Shown here one piece after another: positions 11,028 through 23,600 of a DNA stretch of 33,319 nucleotides (positions within the stretch are counted from its first letter, which is position 1; the number at the start of each line of letters is the position of its first letter). Source of the DNA: Lingula anatina (Eukaryota; Brachiopoda; Lingulata; Lingulida; Lingulidae); NCBI RefSeq assembly GCF_001039355.2, contig NW_019773714.1, forward strand, positions 629,264-662,582. The letters are read 5' to 3'. The position numbers and the translations under genes are program-made. The notes beneath the pieces were generated by a model that saw only the letters and a list, made by a program, of their open reading frames with translations, ran no database searches and was not told where the DNA came from.

Positions 11028-14000
11028 ATGTCTCATAGATCGGGTAATAAGGAGCTCCAGTTTATCAGCAGTTTTGGTATGCTGGTGGATGGTAAGTTTA
11101 AATTATAAAAAGTAAATCCAGATGAATTTCCATATTTATTATCTGTGCTTTAATCTTTATTTTAAGCTACTGGTACATGTATGTCAATTCTCTGTGCTTT
11201 TTGGGGAGTCTGGTAATGCATGTGAAGGGTTCAGATATACTGATTATGGAGCAATGATTAATTTAAGCGGACATATTGAGTCATGGTTTAGGGTTATAAG
11301 GAAAGAGGAAGAAGTGGTCTTGTAACCAGTGGTATGGGGGCATTTAAGATAGAAAACAAATGTACAGTTTCCTAATTAAATTGGTCATAAGTAATGTCTG
11401 TATAAATATGATTCTGATAATCTCTGCTTTTTCACTTTAAATTATTCTAATGTGCATTAAAATGAGGTTCTTTGAGTAGGACAATTGTGATGATTTTGTT
11501 ACTATAATAGCTAGGATAATGCATTCATTTTGGACACAAAAACAAACAGAGGAAAGTGGAGTTGTTCAGACAACAGAAGTCTCATTAGATTCTCTTTTTT
11601 TAGATTGTCTTTGAATATTCAAGGTTAGATAAACTGTAGAACAGAGATGTGCTGCTCTTCCCAGTTTAGGAAAATAAAATAATTAATTATTAAAGTTTTG
11701 TTTTGCAATCAGTTTCAGAGTCTCCATCTGATGAAAACCTAGAAAACCTTTGCAACAGGGAATCATCACGTCATAGCCATGGAAGTCATAGGACAACACA
11801 CAGCCAAGGGCGCCAAAGGTCAACACACAGTTATGAGCGCCAAAGGCCGTCCTTTGTACGTGGATCTTCTTTTTACACCCCTCACATGGAGGACACATTG
11901 AGAAGAAAACTGAAATTTCACTTTATGACACCATGTCAAAAGTGGACCACTAAGAGAAGGTTTCCATGGAAAATGATTATACAGCTTCTTAAAATAGTAC
12001 TAGTCACTGGACAGGTATATTATGTGGGGTTTCATAGAAAAATTTACAGTAAAAATGATAAAATATGTTTGAATCTTTGGAAATGTGTTTGCAACTTTTT
12101 ACAGCAATTTTTTAGTGTGCAACTATGCTAGATATCATTCAGAGCATACAAAGTCTGTGAGATGACAATTTTTGATTCAGAAAGATTAAATGGACCAATT
12201 AAGCATTTTAAATGGTCATCACCTACATGTTTTTTTTTTTTTTTTTAACTTTATCATTGAAACTTTGTTGCAAATAATTATTCTTTTTGAGAGTGAAAAT
12301 GTAATTTTAAGGACTTGTTCCCACTGAAGCTATCAGCCTATGTAGATCGATCCAACTCCATGGGGACACTCACTGCATGCAATCAGTTTAACAGGCATTG
12401 AGAAGAAAAGTTGTTTATTATATAAGTACATTAGAAACAAGAGGAGGGTTGTAAATGCGCAATTAAGCAAGAATCCCTATGGAGTTAGATTGATCTGTGT
12501 AGACCAAAAGCTTCATTGGTTTCAAAGCTCTTAAATTGATAAATAACAATTTTAATTTTAGGTAGAGAAAATAGAATTTGCTGTTTAATTGTAGTTTTCA
12601 TTTGTTCTTTTATACTATAGTTGGTGTGGTTTGGGTATGACCGCTCTTCCCATGTTAACTTTTTGATCAAGTCAACTGTGTCATTCAAGCACCTGTTTCT
12701 ACAAGGCTGGGATCCTGCCTATGAAACTCTGCCCTATCCTGCTCCTCTGGGGATTTTTGCTGTCTACACCATTGATGACTTTTATCTGAAACTAAATCAT
12801 GCATGGAAAATGGTAAGAAAAAACAACATTCTGGTCAAAGTGTTCAGGACTTATATAGATAAGAAATTGTAAAAAAAAAAAAAGAGCGGCAATGGGAATC
12901 ATCTAAGATCACCCAAAGTCTTGCGACTAAGCATAAAAGTGAGATTTTGGAAGATTTGGAGGAGAGTGGGATCAGGAATAATGGAGACTGGCAAGTTAGT
13001 GTGGCAGTGAATAACAAGCTCACAGAATTTATCCAGGGATATTATTCTGGTTAAGTTCTGTCAACTTTAGTCAGTTGGCACAATGCTTCAAATTCACCAT
13101 GTTTCATATGTCATTTTTGTATTGCTCTCTTACATGGCACAGAGTTAAACTTTTGGACTGGTTTCCATATTATTTGTGAAATTTTAAATTTGAATCTTGC
13201 TGTCTGAATCACCTGTCTGCTCTTCAGATTTTATTCAGTTTACATTTTCACTTTTATATTTCAGTATAATGAAGTATGGCCAAACTCCATAGGGTCGTTC
13301 ACACCCAATGCTAAGAACCACACATTTCCTCCCATGTATTTGTGTAAGACATTCTTTAGAGATGGCTGGGTAAATCCTAGGAATGGATCCTACAGCTTTC
13401 ATAAGAAGCCAGTAGAAGGTGAGTGGGCTCAGATAAATGGGGACTACTTCTGTTTTTTTATGATGGAAACATGAAAAGATTTCCTCAGGTATCTTAAACT
13501 TTTTTTCTCTGTGTTTGGTCTGAACATAACTTATGCTATTGATAAGCTAATGTGACTTTCACTGCATGGATGGATCATTGAGGTGGTGAGATGTACACAT
13601 CTAAACATATTTTTTTTCAGAATGTATAGCTTTAACAAAGAGTGACTGTGAATTCTGGAACAACACAACCAACTCCACAGAATATTCCTATGATATAAAA
13701 GTATACTTGCAAAAAATAAACAAGACAATTGATTTCGATAGGTTGGTATGAATCTCATTCGAAGACAATATATACAGGGTGGTCCATAAAAAACAACCTG
13801 TTTGACTTTTCATCTCAATTTTGATATACATGTGATATTTCCAACTTTCTTTCATTAAATTGTTCAATAAGGATGACCATTTTATCCTTGCAAATTCTGT
13901 AGAAATTGGAAACCTTTAAGGTAGTGATATTTCAATAATTGACAATGTGCTCTATCCTCATTCCTTGCTGTTGAATAACGGTGACCACACGAACATTGAA

Positions 14001-17000
14001 ATTGGCAGTGACTCTTGCAATCATGTCAGCTGGACTGTTCCATAATACTTAATTCTCTTCATATGCTGGTCTTCAAAGTGTAAGGTACCCCAAAGAAAGA
14101 AATCTGGGGAATTGAGACATGGACATGAGATGATGTTTGAAATTTGACTACCTTTAAAGTCTCCAATTGCTGCAGAATTTGCAAGGATAAAATGGTCATC
14201 CTTATGGAACAGTTTGGTGAAAGAAAGTTGGAAATATCTTAATTATATCAAAATCGAGGTGGAAAGTTAAATAGGTCGTTTTTTATGGACCACCCTGTAA
14301 ATTTGTCATTGTTTATGTGTACTCATACTGTACTCATACTGAAGGATTTCCCTGAAAAGATGTCCTGATGATTACACTTTCTGATTAAAAAATGTTGTTT
14401 ATGCATGCTTATGTACATGTACATGAGGGGTAGAGAGTTGCATTGCTGTTTATTATTTCATGAAATCAGTTACTGTTTTATATCCATTATTATGGTAACA
14501 ATTTTGACTCAATTTTTTTCCATTCAATTGATACTGTACATGCTATTAACTTAAAGATATTTCAAGGAAAAAAAAACATTCTTTGAAATTTTTTTGTAGT
14601 TCTTAACACTTAAATTTGATTTTTAGTTTGGTCAAAATGGAGTTCAAGTTTTCTGTGAGAAGTGTTCATCTGAAAAATTTTGATCTTGGAAGAAATGAAG
14701 CAGAGTGCTTTGATTTCAACATAACTGTATGTATACAGCCTTCAATTAAATCAATGCCAGTTTTCGAAAAAGCATTACTATATACAGTACTTCTTGTTGG
14801 ATTCTAGGGCTCTGATTGGTCAATTACAATGTGACTTACTGCTGTTCACTATAACTATTCATTAATCAGTAGCCTTGCACTAACATTTACATGTACTCTG
14901 ATAATATAAAGACAATTAACTACAAGCAACTAAGCTGGCCAACATGTAGTGAATTCGTGAGAATTTCATAAATTCACAAAATGACAGTACTGGCATGTAA
15001 ACTCAGGACTGGCTCTATTTATATTCAGTAAGTTATAAGATATGCCAGTGTTTTTGAGTAGGTGACTGCATAATACACCAATATATATATATTTTTTCTT
15101 TAGATTTTGCTAGACAACAGTGCCTACAGTGGACAGATGCCTGTCACTCTGGATGCTGATGCAAATCCATTTACATGTGATGAAGAAGATGAAATAAACG
15201 ATACAGGTAAGTTGAAAAAGATAATATAGGTAAGTTGTTATTATAAAAATAATGAGATTGAAATCTTTAGTGTTCACCAGTAAGATTTTTTCAAGTAACC
15301 AAAACAAACCAATTAATATCAGATAAGACTAACAGTGGCAAAAGTTTCTTGCTGTTATAAGTGAAACTAAATAAATTGAATACATATAGTATGTGATCTT
15401 ACTATTTTTCAGAGGATGATATTAGTTTGACATTCATTGTGTATGACATTATAGTCATTATATTCTCTGTGACTTCCACAATATTATGCTCTCGGTCACT
15501 CTACAGGGCACAAAGGTTGCGTTCAGTAAGTATGATTCTCTCTCTCTCTCTCAATCTCTTTCTTCAAATTTTAGATTCTCTTTGGTGTAGAGTGCTTGAT
15601 GCATAATAATAATATGCATAATATCTGTTGATCTACAGAAAATGTTCCCATAAGAGGGCATATTTGGTATGAGCCAGGGACATACCATAATATATATCAT
15701 AATATGTTTGTTAAATTTTGTTAAAACTTAGTTGTTAATCTTTAAGATTACAAAGCCCAAGTTCCAAATGAAAAAAATTGATTGCTTTCAGGATACTGTC
15801 ATGTTTTTCAAAAAGCAGCGTGGCATAGAAATGACTCTAGATGACAGGATGCAGTTTCTGAACCTGTGGTTTATAATGATCATCATCAATGACATCATTA
15901 CAGTTATAGGATCCATTTTCAAAATAGTACTGGCATTAATTGTGAGTTTTTCAGATCTTAAAATGTTCAGAAGTATATCTTTGTTGGTAAATATGTCTTC
16001 ATTTTCAAAGGAAAAGGCACATTTGGCATGCCTGTTGTTGTAGTACTTGTAGTTACACAATATCAATATTAAAAATTGTTGGCATCATTTCTTTGCATTC
16101 TCTAAATTCACACTAAAAACATTTTGTTTAAATGTTTAACATGTATTTTGATTTTAAGGCTGGTAGCTTTATTTACATACCATCTGTAAGTTTGACATTT
16201 GGATATCTTATTTTCATTCAAATTCACCCAATATGCCAGTGTCTTCTGCTCAAAATATTTAGCTTTTATAATGCTAGCATGGAGAGATCTCATTTACTTT
16301 ATGGCTTCTTCTTTCCCATAACACAATGCAATAGAGTTATATATGGATTAAATATATACAGATACAGTGCATATACTGTACATATATTTTCCTTTTCTGG
16401 TGATAAAATTGTTATATATTTTCTCATGCTCTCCAACATACACTGCTAGGAATGTCCTCTGCAATTCCTACAACTTCTTTCTTAATTCCTGCAACTTGCA
16501 TACTTTTGCCACAAATTTTTATCTCCTTTGGATCCCCTTTGACAAAGGGTTTTCTTACCAGAGTGGATTTTTAATCATATTTCCAGTCTGTACTTGATGA
16601 TCATATATTTATATTATTCCACTTTATGCTAACATTGATCAGTTACCTGTTGCTTGGAGCATGCGTAATTAATATTTGTTAATACAAAACTTCTCCTTAA
16701 TATTATTGATTTTGTCATCATTTGATGTAATTTGATATATAAACAATAATGATGAATATCAATTTACATGTATAATTGGTGGAAAACATACCAGTAAGTT
16801 GGTGAATTTTATGTTAACTGTCATTTCTCATTTAAAAGCAAATTGCAAGGTACATGTATAAAGAATCTAAGAATACTACATTCAAGTCTCAGTTAATAAA
16901 GTTTTCAAATATGTCTTACGTGTTTGTGCTTGTGTTTCAGACTGTGGACCTGTATGAAATGTGTGGCCTCACTCTGGGCACAGGAAGTCTCCTGGTCTGG

Positions 17001-18551
17001 TTTGGGGTTCTGAGATACCTCAATTTCTTTGAAAAATATAATGTAAGTTATGTATCAAAATGTCCTCAAATGTCCTACAAACCACTTTTAAAATTAGTTT
17101 TTTAAACGATTCAACTGAGGTGAGTTCGATCTACATGCCAAATGATAAACCATTGATTAATCACTTAATCGGTTGTTTTTCCTGAAGTATGAGAAAATGC
17201 TCTTTAATTGGTATTTCTTTTGCTAGTAGTCACATAATTAGTTATTAAAATCACTGATATCTTATGACATTTTGTTGGGTATAGTGGCAATGATTTGGCT
17301 TCATGTGTAACTTTATTTAAACAAGTATAACAGAATGACAGCCAAGTAAGATTTCCCTTTTTTCATTTGTCAGATTCTGATCATAACTATGAAGAGGTCT
17401 TTCCCAGATGTGCTGCGGTACCTGATATGTGCTCTCATAATTTATGCTGGGTTCACATTTTGTGGTTGGGTGGTACTGGGACCTTATCACGTCAAGGTAA
17501 GCACCTACAGACAATGAGCCTCAGAGAATCGGTTATAATTTTTTTACCAACTTTAAATATGTAGATATTGTTCAATGATGAACTTAGTCATTTTATAATG
17601 GATGTACATGCATCTGCCTATACATGAATAATCTACATAATAACTCTTGAATACCTGGAATTTTGTTGATAAAATCAACTGAAAAATATATATTATTTTT
17701 CACTTTTATAATTTATTTATTTCTTTTTGATAAAATTTCAGTTTCGTACCATAAGTGCAGCTTCAGAGTGTCTGTTTTCCCTGGTCAATGGTGATGACAT
17801 GTTTGTCACCTTCTCTGTCATCACTGGTAATGACAATGTCTACATCTGGTACTACAGCCGTGCATTCCTCTACATCTTCATCAGTGTCTTCATCTACATC
17901 ATCCTCAGTCTGTTCATTGCTGTCATCACCAATGTTTATGATATAGTTAAAGTAAGTATTTATAGTGTCTCTTGTCATTTTTACACAATCTTGTATCTAT
18001 CATGTTCAGACTGAAATTATATTTATTTTCTCATGATAAATACTAACATTTAAAATTTGAGTTTTTTTGTAAGATAGTACCCACAGGATGGTAATTAAAA
18101 TTTTTAACTTAATTATATAATAATTTTTTGTAAACCTACATTAACCATCTTGTTTCTTGCCTTACTTTAGCATTACTACCAGCATGGAGGTTTTCCAGAG
18201 ACTGATCTTTCTAAGTTTATAAATGAGACAGACGAGGATCACACCTCCCCTCAGTTCAGAATAGAAGACAATGGTGGCTGTGATCTGTCTCGGCTGTTTA
18301 AATGTTGTTGTAGAAGGTAGGGATCTTAGGACACCATAGTACAGCTATTGGGTTATTATCATTGCTGTAAAAGGTATTTAAGGCTCTTGGAACTTCATAG
18401 TACAGTAAATTATGTATTTTATATCCATTAATCATCAGGAAATAATTAAATTTCTACACAACATATTTACCACAATTTTTCTACTTTCAGACAAAATCCA
18501 GATGATCCAGATGAGTATAGCAGTTTAGTGAAAAGTCGCACAACAAATTGA
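11028..18551 (+). CDS. TRPML: TRPML (mucolipin) cation channel B, complete, 14 exons
   Basis: Exons: 11028-11091, 11713-12014, 12621-12812, 13265-13418, 13621-13741, 14627-14726, 15104-15206, 15413-15525, 15792-15941, 16941-17042, 17374-17496, 17742-17951, 18171-18316, 18491-18551. Phases join without a break, giving about 646 residues (vertebrate mucolipins are about 560-580). Family role: a six-helix PI(3,5)P2-gated cation channel of endosomes and lysosomes. Seen: a basic lipid-binding stretch LRRKLKFHFMTPC (~85-97) and KRRFPWK before S1 (~106-126). A luminal domain follows with many N-glycosylation sites (NHT, NGS, NNT, NKT, NIT) and paired cysteines. S2 carries CSRSLYRAQRL, S5 ends CGWVVLGPYHVK, the filter NGDDMF is near 524-529, then S6, a CCCRR cluster and the C-terminal tail. 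The start has an in-frame TAA five codons upstream, but ACTAAACAG just before it could be an acceptor, so an upstream non-coding exon is possible. Oddities: a unique first exon, a 27-nt duplication in exon 2, and SSLV where A and C have SLL. Confidence 0.95.
11790..11846 (+). repeat. 27-nt coding tandem duplication in gene B exon 2
   Basis: Two units of nine codons, RTTHSQGRQ and RSTHSYERQ, start at 11790 and 11817 and keep the frame. Gene C has a much shorter segment here (SHGRPRPFKR). The segment is cytosolic, basic and serine-rich, ahead of the lipid-binding stretch. Confidence 0.85.
12313..12505. mobile_element. MITE-like repeat, family 1, in intron 2 of gene B
   Basis: It has GTAGATCGATCCAACTCCAT near the left edge and ATGGAGTTAGATTGATCTGT near the right edge, which are inverted copies of each other. 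A CTGCATGCAATCAG core resembles the other family members. No target duplication could be fixed. Confidence 0.55.
13775..14297. mobile_element. mariner-type element remnant with long inverted repeats
   Basis: The ends are CAGGGTGGTCCATAAAAAAC and the complement of a matching stretch ending GGACCACCCTG. TA flanks both sides, as expected for Tc1/mariner insertions. The inverted repeats run about 160 bp each with few differences. On the minus strand the middle reads NSPDFFLWGTLHF, resembling the C-terminal catalytic region of mariner-type transposases (the aspartate before FFLWG would be the third acidic residue), followed by an IQQQGMRIEHI-like tail. Stops and frame changes make it dead. It sits in intron 5 of gene B and is absent from gene C. 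Confidence 0.8.
15539..15554. repeat. (CT)n microsatellite
   Basis: A short run of CT units in intron 8 of gene B, 14 bases past the splice donor. Confidence 0.8.
17497..17741 (+). promoter_or_regulatory. intron 11 of gene B, conserved end to end with gene C
   Basis: This 245-nt intron and its partner at 26305-26546 (242 nt) align along their whole length. They are identical from about 17656 through the acceptor and on into exon 12, over 100 bases. The other B/C introns differ in length and are recognisably similar only near exons. This suggests either recent gene conversion or a conserved splicing or regulatory element. Sequence identity alone cannot decide. Confidence 0.5.
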
Positions 18552-18659
18552 ACTTGTATTTGGTCTGAAAAGATGTGTTGCTGCCTGAATCAGTATTGCT
18601 TGTGCTAGTCTGGCTAGTCAACCAAAGATGGACAGACGTACATTTCTTTGTCTTGGTCA

Positions 18660-18812
18660 TTCACAAAAAGGTCCATCCAGCAGAAACAAAGAAACTCTGT
18701 GGGCACTTTCACTGAATGCAAACAGATAAACTGAATGACACGCCTCCTCTTGTTTCCAACTTACTAGTGAGTTTCCATGGAGTTAGATCAATCTGCATAG
18801 AATGAAAAGCAC
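18660..18812. mobile_element. MITE-like repeat, family 1, downstream of gene B
   Basis: Contains CACTTTCACTGAATGCAAAC and ATGGAGTTAGATCAATCTGC, matching the copy at 12313-12505. It probably lies in the 3' UTR or just past gene B. Confidence 0.5.
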
Positions 18813-19216
18813 TCAGAGAGTGCAGACCTTCGCCAAGGCAGCAAAGTCTCCATCCAATGCTGTTTCACCCCTAAATTTGCGATATTTTTGATTATTGACT
18901 ATTGATTGATTATTGATCTGGATCTCCACCAAAAACTAATCATTTGTTCCTTGGCCCACTTCTGACAGTTCCTGAAAATTTCATCAAAATCGGTCCATAA
19001 CTTAGTTTTTTATTTTTGATTATTGATTATTGCTTATTGATTGATTATTGATCTGGATCACCACCAAAAACTAATTACTTCTAAGTTAACCCATTTCTGA
19101 CCAACCCTGAAAATTCTATCGAAATTTATGCATAACTTTTTGAGTTATGTTGCTGACAAACAAACAAACAAACAATCAAACAGGGGTGAAAATATAACCT
19201 CCTTGGCGGAGATAAC
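18812..19216. mobile_element. dispersed repeat with TTCGCCAAGG / CCTTGGCGGAG ends
   Basis: The left end has GCAGACCTTCGCCAAGG and the right end AACCTCCTTGGCGGAG, which are inverted. Inside, two related units contain GATTGATTATTGATCTGGAT and ACCAAAAACTAAT, with TGAAAATTTCATCAAAATC and GAAAATTCTATCGAAATTT. A (CAAA)n run precedes the right end. I recall repeats with these words in many animal genomes, but could not check or classify this one. Confidence 0.65.
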
Positions 19217-20632
19217 AATAATTTCAATGGGAATGAGCCCATAGCTTAATGGACGAATTTGTTTTACAGTAATTAATGTGCTTAATATGTAGCACCTGGT
19301 CTCAATGAGGCCTAAGTACAATACTGTTTACAATGTAAATGAATACACTATCAAGCATATTTCCTTTTTCATTTAATAGTACGGTAATGGACTTGATCTT
19401 TTTAATGGGGAAAATTAATTTTCAGATTTTATATATTTTACAGTCATAATTCTTAAAATTAAAACATTCCTATTGCAACAGAATTGAAAAGCAGCCTACC
19501 CTATTGTATTATTCTATACAGTAAATGCAACAAAAATACAATATATGATATAATTTTTTAATGATTCCAAAATTATGTTTTTGAAAGACTGATAATTTTT
19601 CTGCATTGAAAAGATGGAGTCCTTACCATAGCCCCTATTTTCATTAAATTGGCAAACTTATGCCCATAAAATAAGTATTTCTCAGGTTCTGAAAATGTTA
19701 TACATATGTATGTGATATCTTCACAACTGAAGGTTGAACAATGTTTGAGTTTAATTTACTAAGATATACATATGTATATAGCATTTTTGTACAATTTGAA
19801 AACACATTGTTTAGCAATTATTTATAACTTTCTTGTATTATGAGAACTTAAAAATAAGTATTTCAGTATAACGTAGTTTTGTTTAAGAAACAAAAGCAGT
19901 ATTTTTGTAAAAAAAAAAAAAAAATCAGTCAGTGTGGGACCATTGCCAAAGGAAAGCCATATGCTTGTTGTGTCATTCACTATTGTCTTACCATATTGTC
20001 AGTATGAGAAAATAAATTAAAGAAAACCTGATGTAAAGTTGTGATTTTTTTTCTTACTCATTATTTTATTTTCTGTACAGATATTTTGAAAGAAAGTTTT
20101 TTGTTTAGATTTGAATTTAAATTTCTATGTTTAAATTTTAAATTAAATTTATACATTTAGATTTAGAATTCAGTTCCTATGTTTAGATATGAAATTGAAT
20201 CAAAATCTTGGGTGAAAGTTCATGACCGCCAGTTGCCTGTTAAAGTAATTTTGTTTCTCATAATCACACATGCCACTCATAAGTAGGTCAAACAGTTCTA
20301 CCTCACTGCAAATTCTATAGAGCAGATAACGCATATACACAATGAGATGTCATGTGCTGGCAAAGGTCAAGAAAGTCTGAGTTAAGGAAACTTTAACAGG
20401 TCTATACTGAGGGTCAGTTTTGTTGACACTTTCAGTGATAACTTGTGCTTGTGATCCTCTCACTGTGTGAAGCAAAGGCAGGGTAAACTAGTCTTAATAT
20501 TTTTTATCTAGAAAACTTTCTTTATCTTGTTGATGAGACCAGAAGACTTTACTTATCTGGGAAAGCATATTGTGATCCAGAACTTACCATGGTGGAACGG
20601 GAACTAAGCTGTGATACTGTAACAGCTCTGGT
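19217..20632. other. intergenic DNA between genes B and C
   Basis: AT-rich, with an A-run near 19909. AATAAA at 20011-20016 is a possible distal poly(A) signal for gene B; none closer was convincing. The end of this stretch must hold the promoter of gene C, but no TATA box or lysosomal CLEAR-type site (CACGTG core) was seen close to the start. Confidence 0.4.
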
Positions 20633-23600
20633 ATGGATTCTCTGAGGCGACCCAGGGAGATGTCAGTAATTGACAGATCACAGCGCCAGACTGGGCAAGG
20701 TCAACAACAAGGTACTAGTATATATTCTTGATGGTATGAATATATATTATAGAACAACAGCTAAGATCATTTAAGATAAAAGGGAGCTAAAGATGCAGGC
20801 CCGTAGCCAGGGGGGTTTGGGGGGTTCTTTTGAACCCCCCCCCCCTTTTGCTGGGAAAAGGTCCACTCTGGGTGAAAATTTATCTATAAGTACATGAAGT
20901 TTTTCAGAAAAAGAACCCCCCTTTTGAAACTGCTGGCTACGGGCCTGAGATGATACAAATGCTTTAATTTGGTTATTTTAATATTATAATTTTTAATTAA
21001 AATTTGTATCCACAGCACACTAAGTCATATAGGCAGTGTCAGTCACCTGATGTACTTAAGCCAAACTTAATTTCCTGCTTGAAATACTGACAAACCTCCC
21101 CTATAATCTGTTATCAGTCTGTGCTGGCTGACATATATGTAGTATGGTAACAACTTGGTCTAATAGAAAAAAAGATCGATCTTTTAGATGCATAATTTTA
21201 GAATCATTAAAAAATATTTTTTGTAGCATTTATGGTGCTTGAGGTGTATAGAATATAAATATATATATATAAGTATAGTAGTCAGCTTTTCAGTATCTTT
21301 TTTCTATCACTCAGTAGGAATGTTCCAATTTTATGAATTTATGACGTAAAAAAAACAGTATAGATCTGTAAAATTCACAATTTTCCCCATTGATAAATCG
21401 AGTCATTATTGTAGGCTTGCATTCATTTCACAAATTAGATGGTATCTTAGTAAGGAATTCCAGTTTGTCAGTTTCAGATGCAAAAAGGAAATATATATTT
21501 TTATTAATTGAGTCTGTGCTTTAATCTTTTAAAACGCATGTAGGTCAATACACAGTATACTACTTGAGAAGGCAGATTACATACCTGTTTATTTACACAA
21601 TAAATTATCTTTAAAGATTTGGACCTTTTAAGTAAAGATAAAGATTTTAGACGGATTGCTCTTGGACCAAAGATTATAAGACTTTAGTGTTTATATGATG
21701 ACAGTTTTCTCTAAAAGGTACCATCTGTAGGATTTTTCTAGTTATGTTGCAATGGAAAAGTAAATTCTAGTTCTTGTCAGCTGTCACTGTCTTAATTGAG
21801 TCAGATGCATGGAAGTAAATTTTGTTGGGTAAAAAGAATGTAACATGCCTTTAAGACAAACAAGAACAGTCAATAATAGAGAAAAGTTGATGTTTTAAAG
21901 CAGCAAAAGTCCCACCCCCCAAAGATTCCATGATATTTTCAATCCTACAGTCAGGGGCGGATTTAGGCCGTCTTCTGGGTCTTCCGGAAGACGGTCAGAT
22001 TTTTAAGTTTACATTTACGGGTATCTAATATTTTCTGTCGGAAGTCGGTCAAAAATTGAGGACGAATTAACAAAGATTATTTGAAAGACTGTCAGAAAAT
22101 ATCTCTGGATCCGCCCCTGTACAGTAGTGATGTTGTCTAGATACCTGTTTGAAATGCCTTATTCAACTGTGCATAGTTTCTTAAATTTTATTTTGCCATC
22201 TAAACAAAATTCCAACTTTTATATATAAATTTTGGAATCAGTTTCAGAACCTCCATCAGATGAAAATCAAGAAAACCTTTCCAACAGAGAATCATGGAGA
22301 CGCTCTCATGGGAGGCCAAGACCATTCAAACGTGTCGCTTCCTTTTACACCCCTCACATGGAGGACACATTGAGAAGAAAACTGAAATTCCACTTTATGA
22401 CACCATGTCAGAAGTGGAGCACAAAGAGAAGGTTTCCATGGAAAATGATTATACAGCTCCTTAAAATAGTGCTAGTCACTGGACAGGTATGTTATTTGGA
22501 GGATTTTTTATTGCAGATATTCTTATAACAGTTTGAATGTGGTGTTTAATGAAAACATGTACAAATGGAAACTTGTACAATTAAAAATGGTCTTATTGTT
22601 TATATTCCTTGAAATTGCTGCTGCTGCTGCAAGACTTCGCTGTGCTCCATTTTTGTGATAAACAGATATATAATGCCTTCTGGAGCAAGAAAACCAGTGA
22701 GAGGCAAGTTTTGAACAGTTTTAATTTTGAAAGGATACTGTAGAATTTAAAAAAAGTCATTGCCTTCATAAATTTGATATTCTTTAATGAAATTACATTT
22801 GGCATAGAAATGACAAAAAAAAATCTTTATTTTGAAAGCACTTAGGGAGGGTTCAGATTAACCAATCCCAATACCTGGATTGATCCAACTCTGCAGGAGA
22901 TTCTCCCTATCTGCAATCACTGTTAGTAGCTTAAATTTCGGACATGCCTCCTAGAGCTGCTTGGGGTAATAAAGCAGAACGCACACAAAAGTTAATTACC
23001 CCCTAGCCATCAAGGAGGTGTGTCAGACAATTAAGCTGATAACACTGAATGCAATTAAGTGAGAATCCCCTGCAGAGTTGGGTTGACCCAGCTGGTATGT
23101 TGTTCAGATTGGTGAAATAAATTGAAATTGAGGAATTAACCACTAGAATTTTTGTTTTATACTACAGTTGGTGTGGTTTGGATATGACCGCTCTTCCCAT
23201 GTTAACTTCTTGATCAAGTCAACTGTGTCATTCAAGCACCTGTTTCTACAAGGCTGGGATCCTGCCTATGAAACTCTGCCCTATCCTGCTCCTCTGGGGA
23301 TTTTTGCTGTCTACACCATTGATGACTTTTATCTGAAACTAAATCATGCATGGAAAATGGTAAGACAAAATGTTCTAGTCAAAGTGATCAGGACTTGGAT
23401 AAGAAATTAAATGTTTAAAGAAGACATCAATTATTTGTACTTTTAATTTTATCACTTGTACTCCGAATCAGCTGTCCGCTGTTCAGATTTTATTATTGCA
23501 AGTCAGTTTATACTTTCACTTTCATATTTCAGTATAATGAAGTGTGGCCAAACTCCATCGGGTCATTCACACCCAATTCTAAGAACCACACATTGCCTCC

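Noticed and set aside
17763-17978. 71-codon acidic minus-strand open frame overlapping TRPML B exon 12
   Set aside because: It is the antisense shadow of the conserved pore exon. The same effect appears in other frames of exon 12 in gene C.
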